In this document: piece by piece, positions 52,884 to 61,635 of the stretch
Layout of the letters: the number at the start of each line of letters is the position of its first letter
Numbering within the stretch: the stretch's first letter is position 1
Assembly (NCBI GenBank): GCA_024508675.1
Contig: JANINQ010000021.1
Coordinates: forward strand, 248,001 to 312,000
DNA length: 64,000 bases
Reading direction: 5' to 3'
Source of the DNA: Afipia sp.
GTDB lineage: Bacteria; Pseudomonadota; Alphaproteobacteria; Rhizobiales; Xanthobacteraceae
Translations under genes and position numbers: made by a program
The notes under the pieces: generated by a model
Told to the model about the DNA's origin: nothing
What the model saw: the letters and a program-made list of their open reading frames with translations, nothing else
Databases searched by the model: none

Positions 52884-53048
52884 TCACGTCCTGAAGAACA
52901 CGAACCAGACAATCGCCAGCACGAAAATTGCCGCGATGGTACTGATCGTCAGCAGCGCCAGGATCGACGGCCCCGGCTCGGCCTGCCGTGCCTCGGTCGG
53001 CGTTTCGACAATCCGGCGATGACCATCCGCGTGTTCGACTTTTGCCAT
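52884..53048 (-). CDS. Small membrane protein at the head of the GTA cluster (54 aa)
   Basis: A short frame from ATG 53048 to TGA 52886-52884 encodes MAKVEHADGHRRIVETPTEA, a linker, and a C-terminal transmembrane helix (ISTIAAIFVLAIVWFVFF). It lies 141 bp downstream of the -10 box of a well-formed promoter at 53174-53242. It is the first gene read from that promoter towards the GTA operon. The family is not recognised. Confidence 0.65.
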   Translation of the reverse strand: MAKVEHADGHRRIVETPTEARQAEPGPSILALLTISTIAAIFVLAIVWFVFFRT

Positions 53049-53173
53049 GACGTCCTCATTCATTCGAATGCGCGAACGATCCCGCGCACAACATGAAGGG
53101 CAACGCGTGATGGCAGATGCGGTTCCTGCAACGAAGGCTGCGATCCTGCGGCAAACCCGCCGCCGCCTTCAGC

Positions 53174-53242
53174 TACAATTCCGGAGCATGCCCAGACCCT
53201 AATGCGGGAGCGTCACGCTGTCAAGGACTATTTTCCTATACT
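53174..53242 (-). promoter_or_regulatory. Promoter with palindromic spacer, copy A (GTA side)
   Basis: On the minus strand -35 TTGACA (53224-53219) and -10 TAGGGT (53201-53196) are spaced by 17 bases that contain the palindrome AGCGT-N-ACGCT (53209-53219 on the plus strand). The ~69-bp block recurs without gaps at 56284-56352. It points at the small membrane gene and the GTA operon. The rest of the 433-bp gap 53049-53481 is AT-rich with no gene seen. Confidence 0.7.
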
Positions 53243-53481
53243 ATGCTGAAGTGAACAACCTGATGGAAAAATACTGCCTCTTCGCGCGACTCACAATTCG
53301 TGATTGAATTTGTGAAGATCATTGCGATGGGAGTTTATCGGGCCAGACATTACTTCAATAGTTCTGCATCCATTCGATCTCCGCGACCGGCATTCGGAAA
53401 GACGGAGAGAGATGCTAAAAAGTTATCCCTCAAGATAACGATGCCTAATCTTTGACATTTCAATCGTCAAGTTGGTGGCAA

Positions 53482-54066
53482 ATGAAGAAAACATTTTCAG
53501 AGGTAACGCTCTCCGTCCCTCATTCCCTGCCGTGCACCGAGCGTCCGCCGGACACCGGCATCGCAAAACCGCTCGGAGATCTTTGTCTTGAGATCGCTGA
53601 GTTCGCCAAGGACCGCGATTATCGCACCCTCGACTATCTGATGCGAATGGCGGCTGCAGAAGCCTACGATCGAACTTCAGAGCCGCTGAGAACAAGCTGC
53701 CCCGGTAAGGGCGAACTTGTCGGAATGTGGGACTGGGATGTCACCAACAACAAGACTTATGTCGATCCGCCCGCGGCCCGGCTGTTTGATGTAAATCCAA
53801 AAGCCTCCGTGACCGGTCTTCCTCTCGAAGACTATATCAAGGCCATTCATCCAGACGATGTCGCCGCGTTCAGTGCAGCCGTGTATCAAGCAGCTCACGA
53901 CGGCGGATGTTTCAAATCGACCTATCGCATCATCAATAACGGCCACATTATCTGGGTCTATGCAAAAGGTTGGTGCTTTGTCGGCCCGGGCAAGATCGCG
54001 GTGAGGTTCCCCGGCGCCTTGTTCGATATTACAGCGGTCATGACGGACGGCGCGACTGTGCGCTGA
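53482..54066 (+). CDS. PAS-domain protein
   Basis: A 194-residue cytoplasmic protein from ATG 53482, preceded by GGTGG. After a helical N-terminus, a PAS fold fills about residues 65-185 (GELVGMWDWDVTNNKTYVDP, DYIKAIHPDDVAAF, YRIINNGHIIWVYAKG). No output domain follows, so it would sense a signal and act through a partner, possibly the convergent receiver protein 5 bp away. Confidence 0.85.
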   Translation: MKKTFSEVTLSVPHSLPCTERPPDTGIAKPLGDLCLEIAEFAKDRDYRTLDYLMRMAAAEAYDRTSEPLRTSCPGKGELVGMWDWDVTNNKTYVDPPAARLFDVNPKASVTGLPLEDYIKAIHPDDVAAFSAAVYQAAHDGGCFKSTYRIINNGHIIWVYAKGWCFVGPGKIAVRFPGALFDITAVMTDGATVR

Positions 54067-54071
54067 ACCTT

Positions 54072-54452
54072 TCAGTGCACCGCATGGCGCTGGCGCGACA
54101 TCTCCGCCTGGCGCAGCAATTCCAGCGGCAGCCACGGCTTCTGCATGAACACGACGTTGTCGGGCATGTCTTCCTCCACATCCTCGCCGGACGTGACGAT
54201 GACATCGAGATGAGGAAAGCGCTCCGTCGCGATCTGCGCGAGATCGACGCCGGACATCTCCCCGCCGAGATCCGCATCCGCGAACATCAGGGTGAGGCGA
54301 TCACCGACCTTCTCCAGCACGGCCGCGGCGGCTTCCGCGCTCACGCAGGCGATGACATGCATGTCGCTTTCCTCGAAAATCACGCTGACGAGTTCCCGCT
54401 GAAGCTGATCGTCCTCGACAACCAGCACTGTCTGCTTCAGAGCGCGTCCCAT
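54072..54452 (-). CDS. Stand-alone response-regulator receiver protein
   Basis: A 126-residue single receiver domain; the start MGRALKQTVLVVEDD at 54452 follows GGGAGG. The phospho-Asp lies in LMFADADLGGEMSG and Lys in FMQKPWLP. Lacking an output domain, it probably works in phosphorelay or by binding a partner. It converges on the PAS gene. Confidence 0.9.
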   Translation of the reverse strand: MGRALKQTVLVVEDDQLQRELVSVIFEESDMHVIACVSAEAAAAVLEKVGDRLTLMFADADLGGEMSGVDLAQIATERFPHLDVIVTSGEDVEEDMPDNVVFMQKPWLPLELLRQAEMSRQRHAVH

Positions 54453-54580
54453 GATGCCTCCCTTTGCCATGCAGAAACGTGGCCATGAAGGAAGGCAATG
54501 CACGACTTCGTCAGAAGTTCGGCAAAGTCTGAAAGGAACGAATTCCGCACTGACCCGTTTTCGTGAAAACGAGGTGCGCG

Positions 54581-54766
54581 ATGAAAGAAGCCGTGGATCG
54601 GGTGATGAAGGCCTTCGCGAAGAAACACACGAAAATGACGCCCGAACAGGAACGCCGGGTGCGCGACGAGGTGTCTGATTTCGTTGCGAAACTGCTGGAG
54701 AAGCGCGCCGCGCAGCTCACGAAATTCAGCAACCCGCCCTCCCGCGGAACCGGGCCGCAAGCCTGA
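54581..54766 (+). CDS. Small helical conserved protein (61 aa)
   Basis: A 61-residue protein beginning MKEAVDRVMKAFAKKHTKMT, strongly helical and charged, with a Pro/Gly tail. Divergent from the receiver gene and followed by a strong terminator at 54802-54832. Its role is unknown. Confidence 0.6.
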   Translation: MKEAVDRVMKAFAKKHTKMTPEQERRVRDEVSDFVAKLLEKRAAQLTKFSNPPSRGTGPQA

Positions 54767-54801
54767 TTTTATCCCAGGTGTGATCCACCCGATGGAACCG
54801 G

Positions 54802-54832
54802 AAAAAACCCATCCGCCGGAAGCGGGTTTTTT
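54802..54832 (+). terminator. Rho-independent terminator
   Basis: Perfect 9-bp arms AAAAAACCC (54802-54810) and GGGTTTTTT (54824-54832) with an internal CCGC/GCGG pair form a terminator 35 bp after the 61-residue gene. Confidence 0.8.
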
Positions 54833-54903
54833 GTGCAAACCTGCTGGAACCGGAACTGAACGCCTGCGAAGCCGTTTCCGCTTCACAACGCGGAGTTCCG
54901 ATC

Positions 54904-55143
54904 ATGACCTCTCAGGAGTGCGTTATCGATGCGGTTCTAAGGGCACAGGGCGTGCTGGCCGATTATATTGAATCCGAGCCGCGCGACTGTGCCAGAACGC
55001 TCAGCAGACTCTTCGTCATCTTCGCCGACGATGAACTGACCGGCGCGGTCAATGCGCTCAACCTCGAAGCGGTCCGCGCGGCGATGGGCGAGTTTCCTCA
55101 GCGCTCATCCACCTCTCCTCCTTGTAATCGAACCAGCGGCTGA
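54904..55143 (+). CDS. Small hypothetical protein overlapping the RES toxin 3' end
   Basis: A 79-residue protein starting MTSQECVIDAVLRAQGVLAD, Cys-containing and helical. Its last 86 bp run antisense to the end of the RES toxin gene and encode a Ser/Pro-rich tail unlike the rest, so the original end may have been replaced. The family is not recognised. Confidence 0.55.
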   Translation: MTSQECVIDAVLRAQGVLADYIESEPRDCARTLSRLFVIFADDELTGAVNALNLEAVRAAMGEFPQRSSTSPPCNRTSG

Positions 55144-55801
55144 AGCGCGCGCCGTCCCATTCGTATTGCAGATGCCGTTCCTGCACCGGCACGCCGGCGA
55201 CATCCGGCCAGAACGCGGCGATGCACGATCCGCCTTCATCCCGCACACTCGGATAGACGATGCCGTCGCTGCCCTGCTCGCGCAGGTCCGCCGCGAAAGG
55301 ACGGCTGTGCGCATAATTTTGCGGATGCAGAATCCGGCGCTTCGACTTTTCATCCAGCTTTGAAACGTCATGCAGCGTTGCATTCACATCGCCAAGCAGC
55401 ACGCGCATGTCCTCGCGGCGCGGCGGGTCATTCGAATCCGCGGCAAAGCGCGCGAAGTGATAGCCGGTTTCCCTGATCGCCGTTTGCAGCGAGCGCGCGG
55501 CGTAATAAACGCCGTAGCTGCCGTCTGAAAATCGCGAACCGTTGCGGTTGATATGCGTGAACGGCGCCATCACCCAGGATGCATTCGGCCCGCTGACGCG
55601 CCGCTCCGGCGGCACCAGCGCAATCTCGCCCGCCTCATCGCGCACGCGCGGATTGGTCGCCTGCTCAAGTTCGATCAGCACGTCCCACACGGCGGGATTG
55701 TCCGAGACGCGCTCGAACAGCGCGATCGGCGGATAGCGCGAGGCGATGATGCGCCACGCCTGCCGCCAGCGCAGCCGCGTGGTTTCAACCGCATCCTTCA
55801 C
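55058..55801 (-). CDS. RES-domain toxin
   Basis: A 247-residue protein with a RES domain at about residues 60-200, including INRNGSRFSDGSYGVYYAAR and TAIRETGYHFARF; RES toxins deplete NAD+ or ADP-ribosylate targets. The start is taken as GTG at 55801, overlapping the antitoxin TGA (GTGA), which replaces a long antisense-like extension. It is the second gene of a RES-Xre/MbcA toxin-antitoxin pair. Confidence 0.9.
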   Translation of the reverse strand: MKDAVETTRLRWRQAWRIIASRYPPIALFERVSDNPAVWDVLIELEQATNPRVRDEAGEIALVPPERRVSGPNASWVMAPFTHINRNGSRFSDGSYGVYYAARSLQTAIRETGYHFARFAADSNDPPRREDMRVLLGDVNATLHDVSKLDEKSKRRILHPQNYAHSRPFAADLREQGSDGIVYPSVRDEGGSCIAAFWPDVAGVPVQERHLQYEWDGARFSRWFDYKEERWMSAEETRPSPRGPLRG

Positions 55802-56196
55802 GACCACGGCGAACGCGCCGCATCGACATAGGCCCGCACCGCCGCAAGGTCGGTGACATCGCCGGCGGTCATGCGCGCGAGAGGCGTCTGTCCCGCGAAG
55901 GCGCGGTTTGGCCGCAGCACCCAGCCATCGGCCAGTGCCGCGTCGGAATAAACGATCTGCAGCGCCTTCCAGATGCCCGCGATGTAACCGATCCGGCGCA
56001 GCGTATCGTCCGGCAGGCGCGCGGCCTTGCCGCTCTTCCATTGAAAGAACGTCCGCTCCGCGGGGTTGCCAAGAATGCGCCGCGCGTCGCCGTTGCCGAC
56101 GCCCCACCGCGCCATGATATTGAAGAAACCTTCCAGCGCGAGGCTGTGGCGGCTGGCGGGGACCAGTTCAGGGCTTTTCTGCGGTTTCGCAGTCAT
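55798..56196 (-). CDS. MbcA/ParS/Xre-type antitoxin of the RES pair
   Basis: A 132-residue antitoxin; ATG 56196 is preferred to the TTG at 56250. It has a helical DNA-binding N-terminus and the DUF2384-type toxin-binding C-terminus (IWKALQIVYSDAALADGWVLRPNRAFAGQTPLARM, shown as residues about 70-105). It binds the RES toxin and probably represses the operon through the palindrome at 56316-56332. Confidence 0.9.
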   Translation of the reverse strand: MTAKPQKSPELVPASRHSLALEGFFNIMARWGVGNGDARRILGNPAERTFFQWKSGKAARLPDDTLRRIGYIAGIWKALQIVYSDAALADGWVLRPNRAFAGQTPLARMTAGDVTDLAAVRAYVDAARSPWS

Positions 56197-56283
56197 TGGC
56201 CTATTCTCTGCAATTCTGCATAAGATAGGAATTCCGCCCTTCGACGTCAATGGCGTCCCTGCCCGTGCAGGGGCCGGCGGAAA

Positions 56284-56352
56284 TACAATTCTGGAGCGTG
56301 TCCGAACCCTAGTCCGGCAGCGTTACGCTGCCAAGGATTTATTTCCTATAGT
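56284..56352 (-). promoter_or_regulatory. Promoter with palindromic spacer, copy B (RES-antitoxin side)
   Basis: Minus-strand -35 TTGGCA (56334-56329) and -10 TAGGGT (56311-56306) are spaced by 17 bases, and the 17-bp perfect palindrome GGCAGCGTTACGCTGCC spans 56316-56332. The block aligns to 53174-53242 without gaps. It would drive the antitoxin-toxin operon about 100 bp downstream. Confidence 0.7.
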
Positions 56353-56405
56353 AGTTATCTTCGGCAGGGAACGTGCCGCGAGAGGCGCAGGGAGCTGACT
56401 GTAAA

Positions 56406-56627
56406 TCAGCCGCCGGATGACCCCTTCGAGGTGCAGATACCCATGGCAACCCTCTGCGGAATCTTGGCATCGCAGTAGCTGTTGCAGATCGCGCCGTTGA
56501 GCCGTCCGCACTTCGTCATGCATGCCTGGTAGGTACAGCTCACCCCCGACGGTCTGGCAGCAGCGCCGTCAAGCACCGGCGCGGCACCCGCCATCAGATG
56601 AACGATCAGCCAGGCGGCGTTCAGCAT
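56406..56627 (-). CDS. Small secreted Cys-rich peptide
   Basis: A 73-residue protein with a signal peptide (MLNAAWLIVHLMAGAAPVLDG) and a mature part holding six Cys (CTYQACMTKCGRLNGAICNS, YCDAKIPQ, GICTSKG), suggesting three disulphides. GGAG lies nine bases before its ATG. The family and target are not recognised; secreted effector or metal-binding roles are possible. Confidence 0.65.
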   Translation of the reverse strand: MLNAAWLIVHLMAGAAPVLDGAAARPSGVSCTYQACMTKCGRLNGAICNSYCDAKIPQRVAMGICTSKGSSGG

Positions 56628-56774
56628 CGCACACTCTCCGTTCGGGAGACTGCAGCACGGTTGAACGGTTCGCGCAACGCATGCGGCGGCTCACCAGCCG
56701 CCGTCACCGCTTTGCCTTATGCGCCGGAGTTTGCCGCCATTTCGCCATTTGCAGCGAAACGGGCGAACGGCACC

Positions 56775-58355
56775 CTATTCCGCCATCTCGGCGGGCGCCT
56801 GCTGCGGCCCGGCCAGCGGGCGTTCTTCCATCAGGATCACCAGCGTCGCGGACGTCGCAAGCTGCGTTGCAGCAGCCGCGAACACGTAGCGGAACGCAAC
56901 GATCATGTCGCTCGCTGCAATCGCATGCTTCGCACCGATCTGATGCTCCGCGCCGATGGTGAGATTGCCGCCGAGCACCATCAGCAAGATCGCGGTGAAG
57001 ACCGCGACAGTGAACGACGCCATCAGCGAACGGAAGAAGTTCATCGCGCCCGTTGCAGTTCCCACCTGCGCGCGCGGCACGGCATTCTGAATCGAGACAA
57101 CGCTGACCGGAAACACCGTGCCTAGCCCCACCGCCATCAGCGACAGCGCCGCGAGCAGTTGCCACAGCGGCAACGGCGTTGCCAAGGCGAGCGCGGTTGC
57201 CGTGCAGGCGGACAGCGACACGCCACAGATCGCCGCGCGCTTGTAATGCTTCGTATACATCATCGCGCGGCCCGCAGCCCATGCACCAAGCACCGAGACT
57301 GCAACCAGCGGGATCAGCGCGATCCCCGCTTCACTCGCGGTGAGCCCGTACACGACTTCGTAGTAAAGCGGCATGTGCACCGTCAGGCCGATCATGGTGC
57401 CGATGGCGCAGCCGCCCGCGGCCATTGCGAACGGCACCACCGATCCGGACAGCAGCGGAATCGGCAGGAACGGCTCCGGTGCGCGACGCGCATGCCAGAC
57501 GAAGGACGCACCGAGAAACACAGCAGATCCGATCATCGCAAGGATCGCAGGCGATGCCCAGGCGAAGCGATTGCCGCCCCATGTCAGCACCAGCATCACG
57601 ATCACGGCGGATGCCATCAGCAGAATGCCGCCGAGCCAGTCCACCTTGCGCCTGCGATGAAAGACCGGAATCTTTTTCATTTTCGGCAGCAGCAGCGCGA
57701 GCGACAGCGCCCCGAGCGGAAGGTTGATCCAGAAGATCACCGACCAGTGCAGATGTTCGGCGAAAAGTCCGCCGAGTACGGGTCCGCCGATGCCGGCAGC
57801 AACCCACACCGACGAGAAATACGCCTGATACTGACCGCGCTCGCGCGGCGTCACCACGTCGGAAATCACGATCTGCACCAGCGGCAGGATGCCGCCGCCG
57901 CCGATGCCCTGCAGGGCGCGCGCAAGAATGAGCGTCAGAATGTTCGGCGCAATCGCGCACAGCACCGAGCCGATCAGGAACAGCGCGAGCGAGACGATGA
58001 TCATCGCGCGCCGCCCATAGATGTCGCTTAGCGTGCCATAGACCGGCGCAACTGCCGTCGATGACAACAGATACGCGGTGATCACCCAGGAAAGATTGCT
58101 GACGTCCTGAAACTGGCGGCCGATCGTCGGCAATGCCGTCGCGACGATAGTTTGATCGAGCGCGGTCAGGAACATCGTGAGCATCAGGCTCAGCAGGATG
58201 GTCCGCACTTCGCTTTTGCTCAGCGGCGGCGCGGGCACGATCGGCGGCGCTTCGGTGAGATCGATGACTTCCGTTGCGAGGTTGGAGACGTCGTCCGGAA
58301 GGTCCAGCGCCTGCGCTTCGTCGGCGTCGCCGCGCTGTCGATGTGTCTCGGTCAT
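56775..58355 (-). CDS. MFS multidrug exporter, DHA2 (14-TM) family
   Basis: A 526-residue exporter from MTETHRQRGD at 58355. The cytoplasmic N-terminus is acidic, and fourteen helices follow with LDQTIVATALPTIGRQFQ, a DHA2 motif-D1 pattern, and YGTLSDIYGRRAMI (motif A). Substrate is unknown; it is unrelated in detail to the exporter at 5358-6731. Confidence 0.92.
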   Translation of the reverse strand: MTETHRQRGDADEAQALDLPDDVSNLATEVIDLTEAPPIVPAPPLSKSEVRTILLSLMLTMFLTALDQTIVATALPTIGRQFQDVSNLSWVITAYLLSSTAVAPVYGTLSDIYGRRAMIIVSLALFLIGSVLCAIAPNILTLILARALQGIGGGGILPLVQIVISDVVTPRERGQYQAYFSSVWVAAGIGGPVLGGLFAEHLHWSVIFWINLPLGALSLALLLPKMKKIPVFHRRRKVDWLGGILLMASAVIVMLVLTWGGNRFAWASPAILAMIGSAVFLGASFVWHARRAPEPFLPIPLLSGSVVPFAMAAGGCAIGTMIGLTVHMPLYYEVVYGLTASEAGIALIPLVAVSVLGAWAAGRAMMYTKHYKRAAICGVSLSACTATALALATPLPLWQLLAALSLMAVGLGTVFPVSVVSIQNAVPRAQVGTATGAMNFFRSLMASFTVAVFTAILLMVLGGNLTIGAEHQIGAKHAIAASDMIVAFRYVFAAAATQLATSATLVILMEERPLAGPQQAPAEMAE

Positions 58356-58531
58356 GCGTTTAGAAGAATGTTCCGGGAAATGGCGCGGCCTCAACCGGCC
58401 TGACCTTGAAATACATGGGATAGCGCTAGACTTATCCTGTTTCGCAATCCGTCATAACCAGCAAGAACGCATGAGTGCATCGCGCGGAAGGATCATCACG
58501 CGCGCGTTATCCGCCACCGGCCAGCGTGAGG

Positions 58532-59050
58532 TTATTTTGACGGTGGACGGGTCTTCAGCCGTGCACGTTTGGGAATCACGCCAGGCCATCGCACGATGTG
58601 ATCCTCAAGATCGGCCACATCGACCTCGGCCTCGGTGCCCCAGACGCGTCCCCGCACCGAAACTCCGGCGTCGTGGACCGTGTTCGGATCGCCGGACACC
58701 AGCGGATGCCACCAGTAAAGGTCGCGCCCCTCCGCGACGAGCTTGTAGCCGCAGCTCGGCGGCAGCCAGTTCAGGGTCCGGACATTCTCGGGTGTCAGCC
58801 GTACGCAGTCGGCCACCTTGGCCGAGCGGTTGGGATAATCCTTGCAGGCGCACAGCCCCGCATCCAGCAGCGTGCAGGAAATGTGGGTGAAGTAGATCTT
58901 GCCGGTGTCCTCGTCTTCCAGCTTTTCCAGGCAGCAGCGCGCGCAGCCATCGCACAGGCTTTCCCATTCGCTGTCGGACATCTCCTCCAACGTCTTGGTT
59001 TTCCAGAAAAATTCGCTTTGGGTCGAGGGCCGCGGGGGCCGGGCTGTCAT
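58532..59050 (-). CDS. YcgN/UPF0260 cysteine-cluster protein
   Basis: A 172-residue cytoplasmic protein with a CxxCxxxCC-type start of the cluster ([13 protein letters not shown]) and later Cys in [18 protein letters not shown] and PSCGYKL, which probably bind zinc or an iron-sulphur cluster. The length fits the family, whose function is not established. Confidence 0.93.
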   Translation of the reverse strand: MTARPPRPSTQSEFFWKTKTLEEMSDSEWESLCDGCARCCLEKLEDEDTGKIYFTHISCTLLDAGLCACKDYPNRSAKVADCVRLTPENVRTLNWLPPSCGYKLVAEGRDLYWWHPLVSGDPNTVHDAGVSVRGRVWGTEAEVDVADLEDHIVRWPGVIPKRARLKTRPPSK

Positions 59051-59334
59051 GGCTTTGAACCTAAGAGATCGCGGGATGCTTCAAACGCTTTATGGGGCTT
59101 CGGACCCCTCGCGCAAGCGGCAAGGTGGAGAGTGGCGTTTTGTCCGCCATAAAACCGTGGGCGGCATTCACTCTCATCATTAAAAAACCAGCGCGGCCAT
59201 TGGTTTATGGCTCCCGGTCGGCTAGAAGATGGCGGATTCCCTGACGGCAAAATCGTCCCTTTGGCCGCCTTGCGGATGCCGCAAATTGATCAGCATCGTC
59301 TGATCAGCGCTTTTCGTTATTTTCAAGGGTTCCG

Positions 59335-61611
59335 GTGCGCCAGATCGTACCCAGCGAGTGGAAGAAGCGGTTCCGGCATTTCCTGCTGGACCTCGACGCG
59401 CGGATTGATTCATCGCTGTTCAATTCCGCCGTCGGCCTGCGTGAACTGTGGGAGCGCTACTCCACCTTCATGGACCGCTTCTATGTCGGCCGCTGGAAGC
59501 GCTGGGTCATCATCGAACCGCTTTCCGAAGGCGCAACCATCGGCCTCGGCGGCATGGTGCTGATGCTGGCGCTGGCGATCCCCGCCTTCCGCGAAACCGC
59601 CGACGACGACTGGCTGAAGAAGTCAGATCTCGCGGTGACATTCCTCGATCGCTACGGCAATCCGATCGGCAGCCGCGGCATCAAGCACAACGACTCGATT
59701 CCGCTCGAGGAATTTCCCGACAACCTGATCAAGGCGACGCTCGCGACGGAAGACCGCCGTTTCTACGATCACTTCGGCATCGACATCGCAGGCACTGCGC
59801 GCGCGCTCGTCACCAACGCGCAGGCCGGCGGCGTGCGCCAGGGCGGCTCGTCGATCTCGCAGCAGCTCGCCAAGAACCTGTTCCTCAACAACGAGCGCAC
59901 CATCGAGCGCAAGGTGAAGGAAGCGTTCCTCGCGATCTGGCTGGAAACGCGCCTGACCAAGAACGAGATTCTGAAGCTCTATCTCGACCGCGCCTATATG
60001 GGCGGCGGCACATTCGGCGTCGATGGCGCAGCGCATTTCTATTTCAACAAGTCCGCGCGCGACGTGAATCTGGCGGAAGCCGCGATGCTGGCCGGCCTGT
60101 TCAAGGCTCCGACCAAGTACGCGCCGCACATCAACCTGCCCGCCGCCCGCGCCCGCGCCAACGTGGTGCTCGACAATCTCGTCGACGCCGGCTTCATGAC
60201 CGAAGGTCAGGTGTTCGGTGCCCGCCGCAACCCCGCCAACGCGGTGGACCGCCGCGACGAAAACTCGCCGAACTACTATCTCGACTACGCATTCGACGAG
60301 ATGCGCAAGCTCGTCCTCACCTTCCCGAAGTCCTACACCGAGCGCGTATTCGTGGTCCGCACCGCGATCGACATGAACGTGCAGCGCGCGGCGGAAGAAA
60401 CGGTCGAAAACCAGCTTCGCCAGTTCGGCCGCGACTATCACGCGACGCAGGCGGCGGTGGTGCTGTCCGATCTCGACGGCGGTGTCCGCGCCATGGTCGG
60501 CGGCCGCGACTACGGCGCCAGCCAGTTCAACCGCGCCGTCGATGCGATGCGTCAGCCCGGCTCGTCGTTCAAGCCCTATGTCTATGCCACCGCGCTCATG
60601 AACGGCTTCACACCGAAATCCATCGTGGTGGACGGACCGGTCTGTATCGGCAACTGGTGCCCGCAAAACTACGGCCGCTCCTACTCCGGCTCGGTTACGC
60701 TGACACAGGCCATCACCCGTTCCATCAATGTCGTCCCCGTCAAACTGTCGATTGCCATGGGCGGCAAAGGCGGTCCGAAGGCTGGCCGCGCCAAGATCGT
60801 CGAGACCGCGCGCAAGATGGGCATCACCGCTCCCCTCGTCGATACGCCGTCACTGCCGATCGGCTCGACGGAAGTCAGCGTGGTGGAGCATGCCGTCGCC
60901 TACGCCACTTTCCCGAACAAGGGCCGCGCGGTGAAGCCGCACTCCGTTCTTGAAGTCCGAACCGGCGCAGGCGATCTGGTCTGGCGCTGGGATCGCGATG
61001 GCAAGAAGCCGGTGCAGGCCATTCCTGAACGCGTTGCTGCCGACATGGCGGAGATGATGAGCCACGTGGTCGACGAAGGCACGGCGCGACGCGCGCGGCT
61101 CGATGGCATTCCCGCCGCAGGCAAGACCGGCACGACGAACGCATTCAGGGATGCATGGTTCGTCGGCTATACCGGCAACTTCTCGATGGCGGTCTGGTAC
61201 GGCAACGACGACTACTCGTCGACCAACCGCATGACCGGCGGCTCGCTCCCGGCACAGACATGGCACGACATCATGGTGGTCGCCCATCAGGGCGTTGAGA
61301 TCAGGGACGTTCCCGGCATCGGCGCCGGCAAGAAACTTCCACCAGATGCGCTCGCAGCAGCCAATGCGAATGCCAAAGCTCCTGAAATCAATCCCGGGCC
61401 TCCGCCGATCCTGACCCGGCGCGGCGCGAATATTCTCGTACGCGTTGAAAAGCTGTTCGATGATGCCGCCAAGACCGTCGCGCCGCCCGGCAAGACTTCA
61501 TCGAATGACGCCGGCAAACCTGCACCCGCATCCAGCGTGGCCTTTCCGGACAGTTTCGCGTCGGCGACTTCAGAACAACCGGCGACGCCTCCGCCATCGC
61601 GGAAGAACTGA
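59335..61611 (+). CDS. Class A penicillin-binding protein (bifunctional transglycosylase/transpeptidase)
   Basis: A 758-residue inner-membrane cell-wall synthase. The start is GTG at 59335 with AAGGG upstream. A transmembrane anchor lies near 65-85, the glycosyltransferase domain has EDRRFYDHFGID and GGSSISQQLAKNLFL, and the transpeptidase has SSFKP (SxxK), SIN and KTGTT. The C-terminal ~90 residues are Pro/Ala-rich. A downstream DUF1214/DUF1254 pair follows closely. Confidence 0.95.
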   Translation: MRQIVPSEWKKRFRHFLLDLDARIDSSLFNSAVGLRELWERYSTFMDRFYVGRWKRWVIIEPLSEGATIGLGGMVLMLALAIPAFRETADDDWLKKSDLAVTFLDRYGNPIGSRGIKHNDSIPLEEFPDNLIKATLATEDRRFYDHFGIDIAGTARALVTNAQAGGVRQGGSSISQQLAKNLFLNNERTIERKVKEAFLAIWLETRLTKNEILKLYLDRAYMGGGTFGVDGAAHFYFNKSARDVNLAEAAMLAGLFKAPTKYAPHINLPAARARANVVLDNLVDAGFMTEGQVFGARRNPANAVDRRDENSPNYYLDYAFDEMRKLVLTFPKSYTERVFVVRTAIDMNVQRAAEETVENQLRQFGRDYHATQAAVVLSDLDGGVRAMVGGRDYGASQFNRAVDAMRQPGSSFKPYVYATALMNGFTPKSIVVDGPVCIGNWCPQNYGRSYSGSVTLTQAITRSINVVPVKLSIAMGGKGGPKAGRAKIVETARKMGITAPLVDTPSLPIGSTEVSVVEHAVAYATFPNKGRAVKPHSVLEVRTGAGDLVWRWDRDGKKPVQAIPERVAADMAEMMSHVVDEGTARRARLDGIPAAGKTGTTNAFRDAWFVGYTGNFSMAVWYGNDDYSSTNRMTGGSLPAQTWHDIMVVAHQGVEIRDVPGIGAGKKLPPDALAAANANAKAPEINPGPPPILTRRGANILVRVEKLFDDAAKTVAPPGKTSSNDAGKPAPASSVAFPDSFASATSEQPATPPPSRKN

Positions 61612-61635
61612 CCGTCTCATGAGTGCGCTCCTCCC

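Noticed and set aside
53174-56352. The two 69-bp copies as attL/attR of an integrated element
   Set aside because: Both copies show the same -35/-10 geometry with a palindromic spacer and each lies directly upstream of a minus-strand gene; no integrase lies between them.
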